The position numbers were made by a program, and so were the translations under genes. DNA of 64,000 bases. Origin: Microbacterium stercoris (lineage in GTDB: Bacteria; Actinomycetota; Actinomycetes; Actinomycetales; Microbacteriaceae). Of this stretch, positions 1 to 12,709 are shown one piece after another. The stretch's first letter is position 1, and each line of letters starts with the position of its first letter. Under the pieces are notes generated by a model. That model made no database searches. It saw nothing but the letters and a program-made list of their open reading frames with translations, and was not told the DNA's origin. The DNA is taken from contig NZ_JAGFOA010000005.1 in the NCBI RefSeq assembly GCF_017592545.1, forward strand, positions 124,001 to 188,000, in the 5' to 3' direction.

Positions 1-1713
<1,713 letters not shown>

Positions 1714-1806
1714 GAGGCCTCTCCCTCGTCGTCGTCAGCGGATGCGGCGACGATAAGTCGGGCACGGTGCGCGAGCCGAGAGGGTTGACGTGAGAGGGGA
1801 GCGGGC

Positions 1807-2019
1807 CTAAGCGCTCGGGCAGTGCAGCGTGCCGTCGGCGTCCTCGCGATGGGCGTCACGGCGGAGGCCGCAGTGCGCGCAGGCATCGCCGTCGCGGTTG
1901 CGGGGCAGGTTCGGGCTCACCTGCGGCGGGCCGGCGAGGCGGATGAGGGTTTTGTTGAGCCACAGGTACAGCCCGCCCGCCTCTCGGATGCGGGTACCCA
2001 GCGGGGTCTTCTCCGTCAT
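1807..2019 (-). CDS. Small Cys-containing hypothetical protein (70 aa)
   Basis: I do not recognise the family. The protein has a basic N-terminal half (TPLGTRIREAGGLYLWLNKT) and a C-terminal CAHCGLRRDAH...C arrangement: one CxxC, a His and a third Cys, which could bind zinc. No membrane segment or signal peptide is seen. The ATG at 2019 is only 25 bp from the divergent regulator start at 2045, so the two genes must share a promoter region and probably an operator. Starting further upstream would run through that operator, so the short form is preferred. Being divergent from an OhrR-like regulator makes it a candidate target of that regulator (inference). Confidence 0.6.
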   Translation of the reverse strand: MTEKTPLGTRIREAGGLYLWLNKTLIRLAGPPQVSPNLPRNRDGDACAHCGLRRDAHREDADGTLHCPSA

Positions 2020-2024
2020 AACCC

Positions 2025-2036
2025 TTAGTGTACTAA
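2025..2036. promoter_or_regulatory. Candidate MarR/OhrR operator between divergent genes
   Basis: TTAGTGTACTAA contains the inverted repeat TTAGT/ACTAA around a 2-bp spacer. It sits in the 25-bp gap between the divergent starts at 2019 and 2045. AT-rich palindromes in this position are typical MarR-family sites in a GC-rich genome. Binding is inferred, not shown. Confidence 0.55.
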
Positions 2037-2044
2037 ATAGCCCG

Positions 2045-2509
2045 ATGTGTGAGACTGGACGAGTGCTCGATCCTGATGACGATCTGCTGAGGCTGGAGAA
2101 CCAGCTCTGCTTCGCGATCGTGACGGCGGCGCGCAATGTCGTCTCGATCTATCGGCCCGTGCTCGACCCGCTCGGGCTCACCCATCCCCAGTACCTGGTG
2201 ATGCTGGCCCTCTGGGAGCAGTCGCCCCGCACTCTCGGCGAGATCGCGGAAGAACTGGCCTTCGACCCGGCGACCGCGTCGCCGCTCGTCAAGCGCCTCG
2301 AGGCTCAGGGCTTGGTGACCCGCAGCCGCCGACCCGATGACGAGCGCCGTCTCGACATCGAGCTCACCGAGTCGGGCCGCGCACTGCGTGAGCGCGCACT
2401 GAGCGTTCCGCTGCAGATCATGGAGCGCGTGGGCATGACCCCCGACGAGGTGGCGTCCCTGCGTGACGCGCTCAAGCCGTTCTCGGGTCGCATCGACAAG
2501 TCCCTCTGA
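2045..2509 (+). CDS. ohrR: MarR-family regulator, OhrR-like peroxide sensor
   Basis: Winged-helix DNA-binding repressor of 154 residues. Near the N-terminus LENQLCFAIVTA places a lone cysteine (residue 22) exactly where OhrR proteins carry the reactive Cys that senses organic hydroperoxides. The HTH (TLGEIAEELAFDPATASPLV) and wing (RRPDDERRLDIELTE) follow. The ATG at 2045 is used; a GTG at 2063 would remove six residues and is also possible. No ohr/OsmC peroxidase gene is adjacent. The neighbours are the 70-residue protein and, beyond it, catalase, which fits an oxidative-stress role. The OhrR subgroup assignment rests on the Cys context. Confidence 0.82.
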   Translation: MCETGRVLDPDDDLLRLENQLCFAIVTAARNVVSIYRPVLDPLGLTHPQYLVMLALWEQSPRTLGEIAEELAFDPATASPLVKRLEAQGLVTRSRRPDDERRLDIELTESGRALRERALSVPLQIMERVGMTPDEVASLRDALKPFSGRIDKSL

Positions 2510-2548
2510 GCGGGTCTCCCGCCTGGGATTCCCCTCCGGATCGGCGCC

Positions 2549-2568
2549 GGATCTTCGAACAAAGATCC
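2549..2568. terminator. Hairpin after ohrR / upstream of uvrA
   Basis: A perfect 7-bp inverted repeat GGATCTT/AAGATCC flanks a 6-nt loop. It lies 40 bp after the regulator stop and 20 bp before the uvrA -10 box. It has no T-run, so it may be a weak terminator or an operator for uvrA. The loop contains GAAC, half of an actinobacterial LexA site, but the other half does not match. Confidence 0.35.
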
Positions 2569-2587
2569 AACTGTCGGTGGCCCCGCC

Positions 2588-2593
2588 TAGACT
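2588..2593 (+). promoter_or_regulatory. -10 element for uvrA (leaderless-type)
   Basis: TAGACT ends six bases before the uvrA GTG. This spacing would put the transcription start at or next to the start codon. The same arrangement recurs before many genes of the window. Confidence 0.55.
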
Positions 2594-2599
2594 GGACGG

Positions 2600-5503
2600 G
2601 TGCCGATCGTCCCCGTCTCCAGCCCCGGAAAGATCAGTGTGCGCGGTGCCCGCGTGCACAATCTGAAGAACGTCGACCTCGAGATCCCACGTGACTCCAT
2701 GGTGGTGTTCACCGGTCTCTCCGGGTCGGGAAAGTCGAGCCTCGCGTTCGACACGATCTTCGCCGAGGGCCAGCGCCGCTATGTCGAGTCGCTCAGTGCC
2801 TACGCCCGTCAGTTCCTCGGCCAGGTCGACCGCCCCGACGTCGACTTCATCGAGGGCCTGAGCCCCGCGGTCTCGATCGACCAGAAGTCGACCAACCGCA
2901 ACCCGCGCTCGACCGTCGGCACGATCACCGAGATCTACGACTACATGCGCCTTCTCTGGGCGCGCATCGGCGTGCCGCACTGTCCCCAGTGCGGGGAGCG
3001 CATCCAGCGGCAGACGGTGCAGCAGATCGCGGATCAGCTCAACGATCTGCCCGAGGGCACTCGGTACCAGGTCGTCGCCCCCGTCGTCAGCCAGAAGAAG
3101 GGCGAGTTCGTCGACCTCTTCAAGGAGCTCGGCGCCAAGGGCTACTCGCGAGCCATCGTCGACGGCGATCTCATCCAGCTCGCCGAGCCGCCCGTGCTGA
3201 AGAAGAGCTACAAGCACGACATCTCGGTCGTCATCGACCGCCTCGTCTCGCGCGAGAACATGCTCGGACGCATCACCGACTCGGTCGAGACGGCGCTCGG
3301 ACTGGCGGGCGGGGTCCTCCAGGTGAACTTCGTCGACGAAGAGGGCGACGACGCCTGGCAGTCGTTCTCGGAGAAGCTCTCGTGCCCGAACGGGCACGCG
3401 CTGCAGCTGACGGAGATCGAACCGCGCACCTTCTCGTTCAACGCCCCCTTCGGGGCCTGTCCGGCGTGCTCCGGTCTCGGGACGCGCATGTCGGTCGATG
3501 TCGAGCTCATGCTCGGCGACGAGGAGCTCTCGATCCGCGAGGGCGTCATCGTGCCCTGGACCACCCAGGGCAAGGGCCTGTTCCAGTACTACGAGCGCCT
3601 GCTGGTCGGGTTGGCGCACGACCTCAACTTCTCGCTCGACACCCCCTGGCGCGCGCTTCCTCAGGATGTCAAGGACGCGGTGCTGCACGGCGAGGGCTAC
3701 AACGTCAACGTCCGCTACAAGAACCGCTGGGGCCGCGAGGTGCGGTACGCCAGCGGCTTCGAGGGCGTCGTCCCGTACATCGAGCGGCAGTGGTCGCAGG
3801 CCGAGAGCGATGCCCAGCGCCAGCGGTGGTCCGAGTATCTCCGTGAGGTCCCGTGCCCCGTCTGCGATGGCGATCGCCTCAAGCCCGAGGTTCTGGCCGT
3901 GAAGGTGCACGATCGCTCGATCGCGGATGTCTCGCACCTCAGCCTCGAAGACGCCCGCGGGTTCATGGATCTCCTGACGCTCACTGATCGCGAGGCGCAC
4001 ATCGCCGCGCAGGTGCTGCGCGAGATCCGCGTGCGCCTCGACTTCCTCATCCGGGTGGGACTGAACTACCTCACGCTCAGCCGGGCTGCGGGTTCGCTCT
4101 CGGGCGGCGAAGCCCAGCGCATCCGCCTCGCCACGCAGATCGGCACCGGCCTGACGGGCGTGCTGTATGTGCTCGACGAGCCGTCGATCGGCCTGCACCA
4201 GCGTGACAACCGTCGCCTGATCGAGACGCTCGTCACGCTGCGCGACCTCGGCAACACCCTCGTTGTCGTGGAGCATGACGAGGAGACCATCGAGGCCGCC
4301 GACTGGATCGTCGACATCGGTCCGGGCGCCGGTGAGGGCGGCGGTGCCGTTGTGCACTCCGGGCCCTACGCCGAGCTGCTCGCCGACACCGCGTCGATCA
4401 CCGGCGACTACCTCGCCAAGCGCCGTGAGATCCCGACGCCGCAGAAGCGTCGCAAGATCGATCGCAAGCGCATGGTCTCGGTCGTGGGCGCGCGCGAGAA
4501 CAACCTGCGCGATGTCACGGCCGACTTCCCGCTGGGTGTGCTCACCGCCGTCACCGGCGTGAGCGGATCCGGCAAGTCCACGCTGGTCAACGACATCCTG
4601 TACGAGGTGCTGGCCACGCGTCTCAACGGCGCGCGCCGCGTTGCCGGCAAGCACACGCGCGTGACGGGCCTCGAGCACCTCGACAAGGTCGTCCACGTCG
4701 ACCAGGCGCCCATCGGGCGCACCCCTCGTTCGAACCCCGCCACCTACACCGGAGTGTTCGACCGCATCCGCAACCTCTTCGCCGAGACCCCCGAGGCGAA
4801 GGTGCGCGGATACCAGGCCGGCCGTTTCAGCTTCAACGTCAAGGGTGGACGCTGCGAGGCGTGCTCGGGCGACGGAACCCTGAAGATCGAGATGAACTTC
4901 CTGCCCGACGTCTACGTCGACTGCGAGGTCTGTCACGGCAAGCGGTACAACCGCGACACCCTGCAGGTGCACTACAAGGGCAAGAACATCGCCGAGGTGC
5001 TGGAGATGTCCATCGCCGAGGCCGCCGAGTTCTTCGAGCCGATCCAGGCGATCCATCGCTACATGAAGACGCTCGTCGATGTGGGGCTCGGCTATGTGCG
5101 ACTCGGTCAGTCGGCGACGACGCTCTCGGGTGGCGAGGCGCAGCGCGTCAAGCTCGCAACCGAGCTCCAGCGTCGCAGCAACGGGCGCAGCATCTACGTG
5201 CTCGATGAGCCCACCACCGGTCTGCACTTCGAGGATGTCCGCCGCCTGCTCGAGGTGCTCAACAGCCTCGTCGAGAAGGGCAACACCGTGATCGTCATCG
5301 AGCACAACCTCGACGTCATCAAGTCGGCTGACTGGATCATCGACCTCGGCCCGGAGGGCGGCTCCGGAGGCGGGCAGATCATCGCCACCGGCACGCCCGA
5401 GCAGGTGGCGACCGTCGACGGCAGCCACACCGGCGAGTTCCTGTCCGAGGTGCTGGGCCTGCGGGCGAGGGAGTCCAAGGCCACGGCCCGCAAGGCGGGT
5501 TGA
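2600..5503 (+). CDS. uvrA: Excinuclease ABC subunit A
   Basis: Damage-recognition ATPase of nucleotide excision repair that loads UvrB on DNA. Full length at 967 residues. It has two ABC modules: Walker [10 protein letters not shown] at residues 39-47 and GVSGSGKST in the second half, with signatures [13 protein letters not shown] and [13 protein letters not shown]. The zinc modules carry paired Cys ([27 protein letters not shown]). The C-terminal [21 protein letters not shown] is classical. The GTG at 2600 follows a -10 box directly, so translation is probably leaderless. The stop overlaps the uvrC start by one base, so the two repair genes are co-transcribed. Confidence 0.97.
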   Translation: MPIVPVSSPGKISVRGARVHNLKNVDLEIPRDSMVVFTGLSGSGKSSLAFDTIFAEGQRRYVESLSAYARQFLGQVDRPDVDFIEGLSPAVSIDQKSTNRNPRSTVGTITEIYDYMRLLWARIGVPHCPQCGERIQRQTVQQIADQLNDLPEGTRYQVVAPVVSQKKGEFVDLFKELGAKGYSRAIVDGDLIQLAEPPVLKKSYKHDISVVIDRLVSRENMLGRITDSVETALGLAGGVLQVNFVDEEGDDAWQSFSEKLSCPNGHALQLTEIEPRTFSFNAPFGACPACSGLGTRMSVDVELMLGDEELSIREGVIVPWTTQGKGLFQYYERLLVGLAHDLNFSLDTPWRALPQDVKDAVLHGEGYNVNVRYKNRWGREVRYASGFEGVVPYIERQWSQAESDAQRQRWSEYLREVPCPVCDGDRLKPEVLAVKVHDRSIADVSHLSLEDARGFMDLLTLTDREAHIAAQVLREIRVRLDFLIRVGLNYLTLSRAAGSLSGGEAQRIRLATQIGTGLTGVLYVLDEPSIGLHQRDNRRLIETLVTLRDLGNTLVVVEHDEETIEAADWIVDIGPGAGEGGGAVVHSGPYAELLADTASITGDYLAKRREIPTPQKRRKIDRKRMVSVVGARENNLRDVTADFPLGVLTAVTGVSGSGKSTLVNDILYEVLATRLNGARRVAGKHTRVTGLEHLDKVVHVDQAPIGRTPRSNPATYTGVFDRIRNLFAETPEAKVRGYQAGRFSFNVKGGRCEACSGDGTLKIEMNFLPDVYVDCEVCHGKRYNRDTLQVHYKGKNIAEVLEMSIAEAAEFFEPIQAIHRYMKTLVDVGLGYVRLGQSATTLSGGEAQRVKLATELQRRSNGRSIYVLDEPTTGLHFEDVRRLLEVLNSLVEKGNTVIVIEHNLDVIKSADWIIDLGPEGGSGGGQIIATGTPEQVATVDGSHTGEFLSEVLGLRARESKATARKAG

Positions 5504-7431
5504 TGGCACAGCAGCTCGCGTACAAGCCGAGAGCGGGGGAGATCCCGACCAATCCCGGCGTGTACCGCTTCCGCGACGCCAACGGGCGGGTGCTCTACGT
5601 CGGCAAGGCGAAGAACCTGCGCCAGCGGCTGTCGAACTACTTCGCGCCGCTGCACACCCTGCACGAGCGCACGCGCCGGATGGTCACGACCGCGTCGTCG
5701 GTCGAGTGGACCGTTGTGCCGACGGACGTCGATTCCCTGCAGCTCGAGTACCAGTGGATCAAGGAGTTCGATCCGCCCTTCAACGTCCGCTACAAGGACG
5801 ACAAGTCGTACCCGTTTATGGCGATCACCCTGGCTGATGAGGCGCCGCGTGTGATCGTCACACGCAACCACCGCATTCCGGGCGCCAAGTACTTCGGGCC
5901 GTACCCGAAGGTCTGGGCGGTGCACGACACCATCGACCTGATGGTGAAGGTGTTCCCGATCCGCACCTGCAGTGACGCCTCCTACAAGCGCGCCATGCAG
6001 ACCGGGCGCCCCTGCTTTCCCGGTCAGATCGGCAAGTGCGGCGGCCCCTGCTCGCACAAGGTGACGATCGAGGAGCACCGCGCGATCGTCGACGACTTCA
6101 TCGCGTTTATGCAGGGCGGGGACGAGCGCTTCACTCGTGACCTGACTGCGCGCATGAAGGCGGCCGCCGCCGCGATGGACTACGAGCAGGCCGCGATCCT
6201 GCGCGACCGGCTGACCTCGATCGAGGCGGTGCTCAACAAGAGCGCGCTCGTGCTGCCGGCAAACGAGGATGCGGATCTGTTCGGCATCGCCGAGGACGAG
6301 CTCTCGGCCGCCGTGCAGCATTTCGTCATCCGCGGAGGGCGCGTGCGCGGCGTCAGCTCGACGACCATCGACAAGGAACTCGACATCTCCGGTGGGGATC
6401 TCGTCGACCAGATCCTCCAGCGTGAGTACGGCGACGCCGCCCCCGCCGACGTCCCGCGCCGCGTCCTCGTCCCGGTCCTTCCCCCGGATGCCGCCGATCT
6501 GGAGCTGTGGCTGCGCGAGCGCCGGGGCAAGGCGGTCGAGATCGCTGTCGCGCAGCGGGGCCAGCGCGCCGAGCTGCTGCGCAACGCCACGCTCAACGCG
6601 CAGCAGGCGCTGCTGCGGCACAAGATGCGCCGTACGAGCGACTACGTCGCGCGCACCCAGGCGCTCAGCGACCTGCAGGAGGCGCTCGGCATGACCGAGG
6701 CACCCCTGCGCATCGAGTGCTTCGACATCTCGCACCTCCAGGGCACCAACGTCGTGGGCTCCATGGTGGTCTTCGAAGACGGCCTGCCCCGCAAGGATCA
6801 GTACCGGTCCTTCTCGATCGCGCACACGACGGATGACACCGACTCGATCCACCAGGTGCTGACCCGGCGGCTCGCGCATCTCGATCGCATCGAGGACGCC
6901 CCGGATCCGGGTCCCGACGTGACCGACCCGGATGCCATCGTCGAGACCGAGACGAAGAGGCGGCGCCGCTTCGCCTATCCGCCGCAGCTGCTGATCGTCG
7001 ACGGCGGCCGGCCGCAGGTCGAGGCCGCGGCGCGCGCGCTCGCGGATGCGGGACACGAGGAGATCGCGCTGTGCGGCATCGCCAAGCGCCTCGAGGAGAT
7101 CTGGCTGCCGGGGGACGACTATCCGGTGATCCTTCCGCGCACGAGCGAGGCGCTGTACCTGGTACAGCGTCTGCGTGACGAGGCGCACCGCTTCGCCATC
7201 TCGCACCAGCGTCGCAAGCGCAAGCGCGACATCCGCAGTGTGCTCACCGAGATCCCCGGTCTGGGGGAGGCACGCATCAAGGCCCTCCTGCGCCACTTCG
7301 GGTCGGTCTCCGCGCTGCGCTCGGCCACCCAGGAGCAGATCGCCGAGCTGCCCGGCATCGGACCGAAACTCGCCGCCACCATCTTCGAGCACCTCCGAGA
7401 TGACGCGCGGGAAGCCGCCGCCACCGCATAG
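5503..7431 (+). CDS. uvrC: Excinuclease ABC subunit C
   Basis: Nuclease of nucleotide excision repair that makes both incisions beside a UvrB-marked lesion. 642 residues in the normal order: GIY-YIG nuclease ([20 protein letters not shown]) at the N-terminus, UvrB-binding UVR segment near residue 205-240, RNase H-like 5' nuclease domain ([20 protein letters not shown]), and a C-terminal double helix-hairpin-helix ([25 protein letters not shown]). The ATG is embedded in the uvrA stop codon (TGATG). Its own stop TAG forms the start of the -10 box of the next gene. Confidence 0.97.
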   Translation: MAQQLAYKPRAGEIPTNPGVYRFRDANGRVLYVGKAKNLRQRLSNYFAPLHTLHERTRRMVTTASSVEWTVVPTDVDSLQLEYQWIKEFDPPFNVRYKDDKSYPFMAITLADEAPRVIVTRNHRIPGAKYFGPYPKVWAVHDTIDLMVKVFPIRTCSDASYKRAMQTGRPCFPGQIGKCGGPCSHKVTIEEHRAIVDDFIAFMQGGDERFTRDLTARMKAAAAAMDYEQAAILRDRLTSIEAVLNKSALVLPANEDADLFGIAEDELSAAVQHFVIRGGRVRGVSSTTIDKELDISGGDLVDQILQREYGDAAPADVPRRVLVPVLPPDAADLELWLRERRGKAVEIAVAQRGQRAELLRNATLNAQQALLRHKMRRTSDYVARTQALSDLQEALGMTEAPLRIECFDISHLQGTNVVGSMVVFEDGLPRKDQYRSFSIAHTTDDTDSIHQVLTRRLAHLDRIEDAPDPGPDVTDPDAIVETETKRRRRFAYPPQLLIVDGGRPQVEAAARALADAGHEEIALCGIAKRLEEIWLPGDDYPVILPRTSEALYLVQRLRDEAHRFAISHQRRKRKRDIRSVLTEIPGLGEARIKALLRHFGSVSALRSATQEQIAELPGIGPKLAATIFEHLRDDAREAAATA

Positions 7432-7434
7432 GCT
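7429..7434 (+). promoter_or_regulatory. -10 element for rapZ
   Basis: TAGGCT begins with the uvrC stop codon and ends 8 bases before the rapZ ATG. rapZ can thus be transcribed on its own, as a leaderless mRNA, in addition to read-through from uvrC. Confidence 0.5.
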
Positions 7435-7442
7435 TGTAATCG

Positions 7443-8339
7443 ATGATCGGCGAGGAGCAGGCAACGGAACCGGCGACCCGCATGGGCGAGGTGCTCATCG
7501 TGACGGGCATGTCCGGCGCGGGCCGGTCCACGGTGGCGAACGCGCTCGAGGACCTCGACTGGTACGTAGTCGACAATCTCCCGCCCCAGATGCTGCGGCC
7601 GCTGCTCGATCTCTCGGGACGCCTGGGCGATCATCTTCCCCGCGTCGCGGCGGTGGTCGACGTGCGGGGCCGTGATCTGTTCGCGGAGCTGCCCGCGGAG
7701 GCGCAGGCGATCCGTGACGGCAACAACCTGCGGGTGGTCTTCCTCGACGCCTCCGACGACGTGCTCGTGCAGCGCTTCGAGTCGGTGCGCCGACCGCATC
7801 CGCTGCAGGGCAACGGAACCCTCGTCGACGGCATCCGCCGCGAGCGGGAGATGCTCGCGCCCCTTCGCGAGAGCGCAGACCTGGTCATCGACACCTCGCG
7901 CTTCAACATCCACCAGCTGGCCACGCGGGTGGGCGAGCTGTTCGCCGACGCCGACACCCCGGCGCACATCGTCACGCTGCAGAGCTTCGGGTTCAAGTAC
8001 GGCGTGCCCACCGATGCGGACATCGTCGCCGACATGCGGTTCCTCCCGAACCCGTTCTGGATCGACGAGCTGCGCGGGCACACGGGCGAGGACGCGGAGG
8101 TGTCTCGTTACGTGCTCAAGCAGGAGGGCGCGGCCGAGTTCCTCGAGGCCTACGCCGCCGCGCTCAAGCCCGTGCTCGCCGGCTATCAGCGCGAGAACAA
8201 GCGCCACTCGACCGTGGCGATCGGATGCACCGGCGGCAAGCACCGCTCGGTTGCGATGACGATCGCCCTCGCCGAGCGGCTGAAGGATGTTCCCGGCGTC
8301 GCCGTGCGCCTGCGTCACCGCGATCTCGGCCGCGAGTAG
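7443..8339 (+). CDS. rapZ: RapZ/YvcJ-family nucleotide-binding protein
   Basis: P-loop protein of the RapZ (YvcJ) family. In E. coli RapZ is an RNase adapter controlling amino-sugar synthesis; the role in actinobacteria is less clear. Walker A GMSGAGRST is at residues 22-30. The characteristic WYVVDNLPP follows, and the C-terminal domain has GFKYGVPTDADIVADMRFLPNPFW and IGCTGGKHRSVAM. 298 residues from the ATG at 7443; an internal ATG at residue 14 (MGEVLIV) is an alternative. In most actinobacteria yvcK follows rapZ, but here the next gene is whiA after a 170-bp gap. Confidence 0.93.
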   Translation: MIGEEQATEPATRMGEVLIVTGMSGAGRSTVANALEDLDWYVVDNLPPQMLRPLLDLSGRLGDHLPRVAAVVDVRGRDLFAELPAEAQAIRDGNNLRVVFLDASDDVLVQRFESVRRPHPLQGNGTLVDGIRREREMLAPLRESADLVIDTSRFNIHQLATRVGELFADADTPAHIVTLQSFGFKYGVPTDADIVADMRFLPNPFWIDELRGHTGEDAEVSRYVLKQEGAAEFLEAYAAALKPVLAGYQRENKRHSTVAIGCTGGKHRSVAMTIALAERLKDVPGVAVRLRHRDLGRE

Positions 8340-8453
8340 CCGGATCTGGCTCCACCGAGGCGGGTGCGCCCATCCGGTGAACAAGAGGCGCTCCTAGCGC
8401 CCCTGGCTGTGAAGTCGCCCCCGGTCTCCGAGCGCCGCACGGACCTCGCCAGG

Positions 8454-8459
8454 TAGGCT
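8454..8459 (+). promoter_or_regulatory. -10 element for whiA
   Basis: TAGGCT lies 50 bp before the whiA GTG and predicts a short leader with a ribosome site. The rest of the 170-bp gap 8340-8509 holds no gene and no strong hairpin that I can see. Confidence 0.4.
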
Positions 8460-8509
8460 TTCTCTTCGCGCCGGGCATGGCGCGCGCAGTTTTCGAAGTA
8501 GGGAGCACG

Positions 8510-9481
8510 GTGTCTCTGACCGCCGATGTCAAGGCCGAACTGACCGCCATCCGGGACCCGCGACCGACGGTGCGCGTCGCCGAGCTGACCGCTCTTCTGC
8601 GGTTCGCGGGCGGCCTCCACTCCATCGCGGGACGTGTGGCGGTCGAGGCCGAGGTCGACACCCCCGACCTCGCGCGCCGCACCGCGCGCGACATCGCCGA
8701 GATCTACGGCGTGCGTCCCGAGCTCGCCCGCATCCAGGGCTCCGGCAGCCGCGAGGGCGAGTACTTCGCCGTGCGCGTCGTCGACGGCGGCGAGACGCTG
8801 GCGCGTCAGACGGGCCTCCTTGACATCCGCCGCCGCCCCGTGCGCGGTCTGCCGAACAAGCTCACCACCGGCTCGCGCGACGACCTCGCGGCGGTCTGGC
8901 GCGGCGCGTTCCTCGCCTCCGGCAGCCTCTCTGAGCCCGGTCGGTCGGCCTCCCTCGAGATCGCCTGCCCGACGGGCGAAGCGGGCATGGCGCTGGTCGG
9001 CGCCGCCCACCGCATCGGCGTCGCCGCGAAGGCCCGCGAGGTGCGCGGCGTCCCGCGCGTGGTCATCCGCGAGGCCGAGGCCATCCGCGGAATGCTGCTC
9101 GCCATCGGCGCCGTTCAGACCGCGGCCGAGTGGGACCAGCTCCGCCAGCGCCGCGAGGTGCGCGCGGGCGTGAACCGCCTCGTCAACTTCGACGACGCCA
9201 ACCTGCGCCGTTCGGCGCAGGCCGCGGTCGCCGCGTGCGCACGTGTCGAGCGCGCCCTGGAGATCCTCGGCGAGGATGTGCCGGCTCACCTCAAGCAGGC
9301 CGGAGAGCTCCGTCTCGCGCACCGCGACGCGAGCCTCGACGAGCTCGGCCACCACGCCGAGCCGCCGCTCACCAAGGACGCCGTGGCGGGACGCATCCGC
9401 CGGCTCCTCGCGATGGCCGACAAGCGCGCCGAGCAGGATGGCGTGCCCGGCACCGAGTCCGCCGTGCCCGCGGGCTCCTGA
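8510..9481 (+). CDS. whiA: Sporulation/cell-division regulator WhiA
   Basis: DNA-binding protein with an N-terminal LAGLIDADG-like fold and a C-terminal helix-turn-helix, conserved in Gram-positives. It controls division genes in Streptomyces and affects division in non-sporulating species. The GTG at 8510 ([11 protein letters not shown]) was chosen because it matches the family N-terminus and has GTAGGGAG at 8498-8505 as ribosome site; the longer frame from 8477 adds unrelated residues. 323 residues, the usual length. The C-terminal half contains [14 protein letters not shown] and [20 protein letters not shown], typical of the HTH region. A strong hairpin follows. Confidence 0.95.
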   Translation: MSLTADVKAELTAIRDPRPTVRVAELTALLRFAGGLHSIAGRVAVEAEVDTPDLARRTARDIAEIYGVRPELARIQGSGSREGEYFAVRVVDGGETLARQTGLLDIRRRPVRGLPNKLTTGSRDDLAAVWRGAFLASGSLSEPGRSASLEIACPTGEAGMALVGAAHRIGVAAKAREVRGVPRVVIREAEAIRGMLLAIGAVQTAAEWDQLRQRREVRAGVNRLVNFDDANLRRSAQAAVAACARVERALEILGEDVPAHLKQAGELRLAHRDASLDELGHHAEPPLTKDAVAGRIRRLLAMADKRAEQDGVPGTESAVPAGS

Positions 9482-9505
9482 ACCACCGCACCTCTGCTTC
9501 GCGCG

Positions 9506-9541
9506 CCGCCCCGGCCGATCCGAACGGATCAGCCGGGGCGG
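9506..9541. terminator. Terminator after whiA
   Basis: A 16-bp stem with one mismatch (CCGCCCCGGC...GCCGGGGCGG) closes on a GAAC loop. It separates whiA from sodA. Confidence 0.8.
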
Positions 9542-9664
9542 TTCGCGTAAAGGGGCGTCCAGAGGCTTCCCAGGCTCACTAGGATGAAGAGGGTCCGGTC
9601 CCGTCGTGCGCGACGCGGACGTTCACCTCGGAGCGCCGCTTCCGGCGCGGATGGGAAACATCGC

Positions 9665-10291
9665 ATGGCTGTCTACACCCTCCCCGATCTGCCCTACGAC
9701 TACGCGGCGCTCGAGCCGCACATCAGCGGCAAGATCATGGAGCTGCACCACGACAAGCACCACGCCGCCTACGTGGCCGGCGCCAACACGGCGCTCGAGC
9801 AGCTCGGCGCCGCGCGTGAGAGCGGTGACTTCGCGAACATCAACAAGCTCGAGAAGGACCTCGCGTTCCACCTCGGCGGTCACACCAACCACACCATCTT
9901 CTGGAACAACCTCTCGCCGAACGGCGGGGGAGAGCCCGAGGGTGAGCTCGCCGCCGCGATCGCCGACCAGTTCGGATCGTTCGCCGCCTTCCAGGCGCAC
10001 TTCGCCGCCGTCGCCAACGGCATCCAGGGATCCGGCTGGTCCGTCCTCGCCTGGGACGCCATCGGCCAGCGCCTCTCGATCTTCCAGCTCTTCGACCAGC
10101 AGGCCAACGTCCCGCTCGGTGTGACGCCCCTGCTGATGCTCGACATGTGGGAGCACGCGTTCTACCTCGACTACCTCAACGTGAAGGCCGAGTACGTCAA
10201 GGCGTTCTGGAACATCGCCAACTGGGCTGACGTCGCCGCCCGCTTCGACGCCGCCCGCACCAAGACCGCCGGCCTTCTCATCGCCGGCTGA
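9665..10291 (+). CDS. sodA: Superoxide dismutase, Mn type predicted
   Basis: Cytoplasmic Fe/Mn superoxide dismutase of 208 residues. Metal ligands are visible as H28 (MELHHDKHH), H76 ([10 protein letters not shown]), D160 and H164 (LDMWEHAFY). A Gly at position 72 (HLGGHTNH) and a Gln in FDQQANVP fit the manganese rather than iron pattern. The start is the ATG giving [13 protein letters not shown]; the open frame extends upstream but the extra residues are unlike the family. It is flanked by hairpins on both sides and so is a single-gene unit, placed between whiA and gap. Confidence 0.95.
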   Translation: MAVYTLPDLPYDYAALEPHISGKIMELHHDKHHAAYVAGANTALEQLGAARESGDFANINKLEKDLAFHLGGHTNHTIFWNNLSPNGGGEPEGELAAAIADQFGSFAAFQAHFAAVANGIQGSGWSVLAWDAIGQRLSIFQLFDQQANVPLGVTPLLMLDMWEHAFYLDYLNVKAEYVKAFWNIANWADVAARFDAARTKTAGLLIAG

Positions 10292-11395
<1,104 letters not shown>

Positions 11396-11422
11396 GCTGA
11401 GCCCGTCACCTGACGACGTCTC

Positions 11423-11465
11423 GAAGGCCCGTCGATCCCGCGTCATGCGGAGTCGGCGGGCCTTC
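11423..11465. terminator. Terminator between gap and pgk
   Basis: GAAGGCCCG pairs with CGGGCCTTC (9 bp), and the stem continues inward through several further pairs with G-T wobbles. Confidence 0.7.
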
Positions 11466-11484
11466 AGCGTTCCCCCAGGGTTGG

Positions 11485-11490
11485 TAGAGT
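11485..11490 (+). promoter_or_regulatory. -10 element for pgk
   Basis: TAGAGT ends 7 bases before the pgk ATG, predicting a leaderless pgk-tpiA mRNA downstream of the gap terminator. Confidence 0.5.
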
Positions 11491-11497
11491 CGAACCG

Positions 11498-12709
11498 ATG
11501 TCTCTTCGAACTCTCGACTCCCTCGGTTCGGTCGCCGGCAAGCGCGTCATCGTGCGCTGCGACCTCAACGTCCCCCTGAAGGACGGATCCATCACGGACG
11601 ACGGCCGCGTGCGCGCCTCGCTCCCGACCCTCAACGCCCTGATCAACGCCGGCGCACGCGTCGTTGTGGTCTCGCACCTCGGTCGCCCCGAGGGTGCGCC
11701 CGACGCGAAGTACAGCCTCGAGCCCGTGGCGCAGCGCTTGTCCGAGCTGCTCGGCAAGCCCGTCTCCTTCGCTCGTGACACCGTCGGCGAGTCGGCTCAG
11801 GAGGCCGTGGCCGCGCTCGAGGACGGCGACATCGCGGTGCTCGAGAACCTGCGCTTCAACCCGGGCGAGACCGCGAAGGACGACGCGGCGCGCGGCGCAT
11901 TCGCCGCTCAGCTGGCCGAGCTCGGCGATGTGCTCGTCTCCGACGGCTTCGGTGTTGTGCACCGCAAGCAGGCGAGCGTGTACGACCTCGCGAAGCTCGT
12001 TCCGAGCGCCGCCGGTCTGCTCATCGCGACCGAGCTCGACGTGCTCGACCGCCTCACCGAGACTCCGGAGCGCCCGTACACCGTCGTCCTCGGTGGATCG
12101 AAGGTCTCCGACAAGCTCGGCGTCATCGATCATCTGCTCCCGCGCGTCGACCGCATCCTCATCGGCGGCGGGATGCTCTTCACCTTCCTCGCGGCGCAGG
12201 GTCACAAGGTGGGCTCGAGCCTGCTCGAGGCCGACCAGATCGACACCGCCAAGGCGTACATCGCCACCGCCGCCGAGAAGGGCGTCGAGCTCGTGCTGCC
12301 GACCGACATCGTGGTGGCGTCGAAGTTCGGCGCCGACGCGGAGCACGTCGTGACGGCCGCCGACGCCATCGAGGACACGCCGTTCGGCGCCTCGGGCCTC
12401 GGTCTCGACATCGGCCCCGCGTCGGCCGCGACGTTCGCGGAGGCCATCCGCGCGTCGAAGACCGTCTTCTGGAACGGGCCCATGGGTGTGTTCGAGCTGG
12501 CCCCGTTCGCGGCCGGCACCAAGGCCGTGGCCGCTGCTCTCACCGACGTCGACGGCCTGAGCGTCGTCGGCGGCGGCGACTCGGCCGCGGCCGTCCGCAT
12601 CCTCGGTTTCGAGGACTCCGCTTTCGGTCACATCTCGACCGGTGGCGGCGCAAGCCTCGAGTTCCTCGAGGGCAAGAAGCTCCCCGGACTGGAGGTCCTC
12701 GGATGGTGA
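11498..12709 (+). CDS. pgk: Phosphoglycerate kinase
   Basis: Transfers the acyl phosphate of 1,3-bisphosphoglycerate to ADP. 403 residues, full length. Family motifs visible: [14 protein letters not shown] near the N-terminus, [11 protein letters not shown], a nucleotide-binding [10 protein letters not shown], and the C-terminal GGGDSAAAV and [16 protein letters not shown]. The last seven bases overlap the tpiA start, so the two genes are translationally coupled. Confidence 0.97.
   Translation: MSLRTLDSLGSVAGKRVIVRCDLNVPLKDGSITDDGRVRASLPTLNALINAGARVVVVSHLGRPEGAPDAKYSLEPVAQRLSELLGKPVSFARDTVGESAQEAVAALEDGDIAVLENLRFNPGETAKDDAARGAFAAQLAELGDVLVSDGFGVVHRKQASVYDLAKLVPSAAGLLIATELDVLDRLTETPERPYTVVLGGSKVSDKLGVIDHLLPRVDRILIGGGMLFTFLAAQGHKVGSSLLEADQIDTAKAYIATAAEKGVELVLPTDIVVASKFGADAEHVVTAADAIEDTPFGASGLGLDIGPASAATFAEAIRASKTVFWNGPMGVFELAPFAAGTKAVAAALTDVDGLSVVGGGDSAAAVRILGFEDSAFGHISTGGGASLEFLEGKKLPGLEVLGW

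Noticed and set aside
2553..2564. Possible LexA (SOS) box before uvrA
   Set aside because: Only the GAAC half is present; the second half reads ATCC instead of GTTC. Not enough to call a site.
2033..5509. A 1158-codon open frame on the minus strand across uvrA
   Set aside because: It is a shadow of uvrA. High GC gives long antisense frames; the translation is His/Asp/Arg-rich with no family likeness.
8477..8509. Upstream start for whiA ([11 protein letters not shown])
   Set aside because: The extra 11 residues are unlike WhiA and the ribosome site lies inside them, before the GTG at 8510.
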